Assembly (NCBI GenBank): GCA_937894935.1
Contig: CALAYC010000175.1
Span: 1-43,147, forward strand
Direction: 5' to 3'
DNA from: an uncultured Verrucomicrobiota bacterium
GTDB taxonomy: Bacteria > Verrucomicrobiota > Verrucomicrobiia > Limisphaerales > JADLHS01
DNA: 43,147 nucleotides
This document shows positions 41,771 through 43,147 of this stretch, piece after piece. The first letter of the stretch is position 1. Each line of letters opens with the position of its first letter. The notes under the pieces are model-generated. The model was given only the letters and a program-made list of their open reading frames with translations, was not told the DNA's origin and searched no databases. The translations under genes and the position numbers were made by a program.

Positions 41771-42865
41771 ATGAAAGGGTTGCGCCGACACCAAACGCGT
41801 CGCGGATTCACGTTGATCGAGTTGTTGGTGGTTATCGGAATCATCGGAATCCTCGCGGCACTGCTGTTACCGAGTCTGTCCAAGGCCAAGCTTCAGGCCA
41901 AACGCGCTTATTGCATCAACAACCTCCAGCAGATCGGCATCGGCTTTCATTCTTTCGCGCACGATCACAACAGCCGATTTCCAATGCAGGTGGAACTCGC
42001 AGACGGCGGCACGCGTCTCGCCGGCGACGAAGACCCGAACCTGTTCGCGCCCGCGTTTCGTCATTTCCAGGCGCTCTCAAATGAATTGAGCACTCCGAAA
42101 ATTTTGCTTTGTCCAGCGGATGGACGAACCGAGGCGACGCGCTTTGCGGGGTTGCAAAGCGAAAACGTGAGTTACTTCGTGGTCGCCAATGCGCGCTACG
42201 GTCATGCGATGAGCGTGTTGGCCGGGGATCGTAACCTCACGAACACCCTCGGGTCGGCTCCCGTTGCGGAGGCGCTCCCTTCCTTCCGCTGGACTCATGA
42301 ATTGCACGCGTTCAAAGGCAATCTGCTCTTCGCCGATGGCCACATTGAAAAACACAACAACGCGTCGCTCGCCAGCATCGCAACCGAGACACTGGCGAAA
42401 AGCGAATTGCAACTGCCGCATCCGAACGCGAAACCCGGCCCGCCGGATTACGCGCCACCGCGACCACCGCCTCCACCTGAAAACGAAATCGCTGCCGCAC
42501 CACCCATTGCATCACCGCGCGAAGCTGCACCGCTTTCAAATGCAAACAACGGCAAACGCATTTTCATTCCGAGCGCCTTCGGAACGATCGCCATTTCCAC
42601 CGAAGCGCTCCATGCGACGACGAATTCCGCCACTCCGCCCCCGCCCGTCGCGCCGATTGTTGTCACCACCAATGTTCACGACGCCGAAGAAGAGGAGCAC
42701 TCGGGCATCGATCTCGCCGGCATTCTCGGACTCCAAAAATACATCAAAGGCAGTTATCTGCTTTTGATCCTCTTGCTCGCACTGTTGTTGGCGTATGCCA
42801 TCTGGCGCGAATGGCAGAAACGCAAAGTGCGACGCGCCGAATTCAAACCGGTGGCGGAGTTATGA
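41771..42865 (+). CDS. Pilin-like protein with an added C-terminal membrane helix
   Basis: A 364-residue protein. Residues 1-16 are a basic prepilin leader; the cleavage motif RRGFTLIELLVVIGIIGILA gives the type IV pilin/pseudopilin N-terminus with Glu5. Then 'RAYCINNLQQIGIGFHSFAHDHNSRFPMQV', 'ALSNELSTPKILLCPAD' and 'GNLLFADGHIEKHNN' (DG motif) follow the phylum's pilin-like family. Residues from about 215 are a Pro-rich linker (blocks of PRPPPPPE), ending in a second membrane helix (LLLILLLALLLAYAIW) and a basic tail (REWQKRKVRR). A second membrane anchor is unusual for a pilin and argues against filament assembly. The ATG at 41759 is an alternative start. It is related to the lipoprotein at 3873-5645. 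Confidence 0.8.
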   Translation: MKGLRRHQTRRGFTLIELLVVIGIIGILAALLLPSLSKAKLQAKRAYCINNLQQIGIGFHSFAHDHNSRFPMQVELADGGTRLAGDEDPNLFAPAFRHFQALSNELSTPKILLCPADGRTEATRFAGLQSENVSYFVVANARYGHAMSVLAGDRNLTNTLGSAPVAEALPSFRWTHELHAFKGNLLFADGHIEKHNNASLASIATETLAKSELQLPHPNAKPGPPDYAPPRPPPPPENEIAAAPPIASPREAAPLSNANNGKRIFIPSAFGTIAISTEALHATTNSATPPPPVAPIVVTTNVHDAEEEEHSGIDLAGILGLQKYIKGSYLLLILLLALLLAYAIWREWQKRKVRRAEFKPVAEL

Positions 42866-43087
42866 GTTCACGTCGAATACGCCAAGCGAGAAGCACCATG
42901 AAAAACGAGGCAGAGTGGTACTTGCCAAACTCGGCATCCGAGAATTACAAAAGGCACTTGCAAATACCGGCCTCGTTACCAACCGCCTCGCAATGCCATA
43001 GCCCGGCACTGACGCCGATTTAGCACGGGAACAGGCCGATGAATTTGGCTCGACCCATCGAAAAATTCCCGTTAGCTCTCCACGTCA

Positions 43088-43147
43088 ATGGAGACGAAGC
43101 ATTGCCTGCTCCTGTTGCTCGCCGCGCTGCTCGCGGGTTGCACCACC
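43088..43147 (+). CDS. N-terminus of a lipoprotein (cut by the window edge)
   Basis: ATG at 43088 is followed by 20 codons to the window end: METKHCLLLLLAALLAGCTT. This is a clear lipoprotein signal peptide, with the lipobox LAGC (Cys18). No more of the gene is seen, so the family cannot be named. It follows a 222-base gap after the pilin-like gene, in which I see no other convincing gene. Confidence 0.55.
   Translation, partial: METKHCLLLLLAALLAGCTT

Noticed and set aside
42899..43023. A 41-codon frame after the pilin-like gene
   Set aside because: No start signal, no signal peptide or known motif, and odd composition; it may be chance.
1..43147. tRNA, rRNA, insertion sequences, CRISPR arrays or prophage genes
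   Set aside because: Looked for clover-leaf ends (CCA/GGTTCGAAT-like arms), transposase motifs, regular spacer repeats and phage proteins; none was convincing.

Overview
The window is about 57% GC by eye, densely coded on both strands, and looks like the chromosome of a free-living member of the Verrucomicrobiota, most likely the Limisphaerales/Pedosphaera branch. This rests on the gene mix: a DUF1501 protein next to a very large PSCyt1/DUF1549/DUF1553 protein, a Tat-exported Gfo/Idh/MocA oxidoreductase, pilin-like proteins with the 'cxNNLxQIG' signature and a C-terminal DG, the L32-PlsX-FabH order, and Gram-negative envelope genes (LptE, beta-barrel protein, lipoproteins). The taxonomic call is inference; no rRNA gene is present. 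I found no tRNA, insertion sequence, prophage or CRISPR array.

Layout. 1-6.6 kb: the tail of an upstream gene, LptE, a secreted PQQ-type sugar dehydrogenase, farnesyl-diphosphate synthase, a chimeric lipoprotein with a pilin-like C-terminus, and a rhomboid protease. 6.6-13.1 kb, minus strand: fabH, plsX, rpmF, yceD and coaD, preceded by a CHASE2-type class III cyclase and a FecR-domain protein; a strong intrinsic terminator separates the last two. 13.2-17.9 kb: Gfo/Idh oxidoreductase, a small conserved unknown, a retropepsin-like protein, an FKBP prolyl isomerase, then the overlapping clpS/DUF2017 pair. 18-23.8 kb: DUF1501 and PSCyt1/DUF1549/DUF1553 genes in one transcription unit, then a type II NADH dehydrogenase. 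23.9-30 kb: beta-barrel protein, ABC ATPase, giant FtsX-family permease and a secreted LamG-like protein.

30-33.2 kb, minus strand, is the regulatory hot spot. A five-gene operon encodes a Spy/CpxP-like periplasmic protein, an ECF sigma factor, a single-pass putative anti-sigma factor, a membrane-anchored CnrX/Spy-like protein and a zinc-ribbon protein. It is preceded by a near-ideal ECF promoter (TGTAAC-N17-CGTC) set among two perfect dyads. Just upstream lie a stand-alone response regulator and a small protein that looks like the dimerisation/phosphotransfer helix of a histidine kinase without its ATPase domain. 33.3-37.8 kb: menG/ubiE, trigger factor, ribH, uvrC. 37.8-43.1 kb: a coiled-coil LTxEQ protein, a DUF4412-like exported protein coupled to a YebC-family gene, a sugar phosphate isomerase/epimerase preceded by a heptad repeat, a pilin-like protein with an extra C-terminal membrane helix, and the first 20 codons of a lipoprotein.

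The best candidate for an under-described system is the 30-33.2 kb envelope-sensing ECF locus with its promoter architecture. Secondary leads are the kinase-less phosphorelay pair, the pilin-like chimeras, the palindromic repeat inside the N-terminus of the PSCyt1 protein, and the hairpins over the rhomboid start codon and before plsX.
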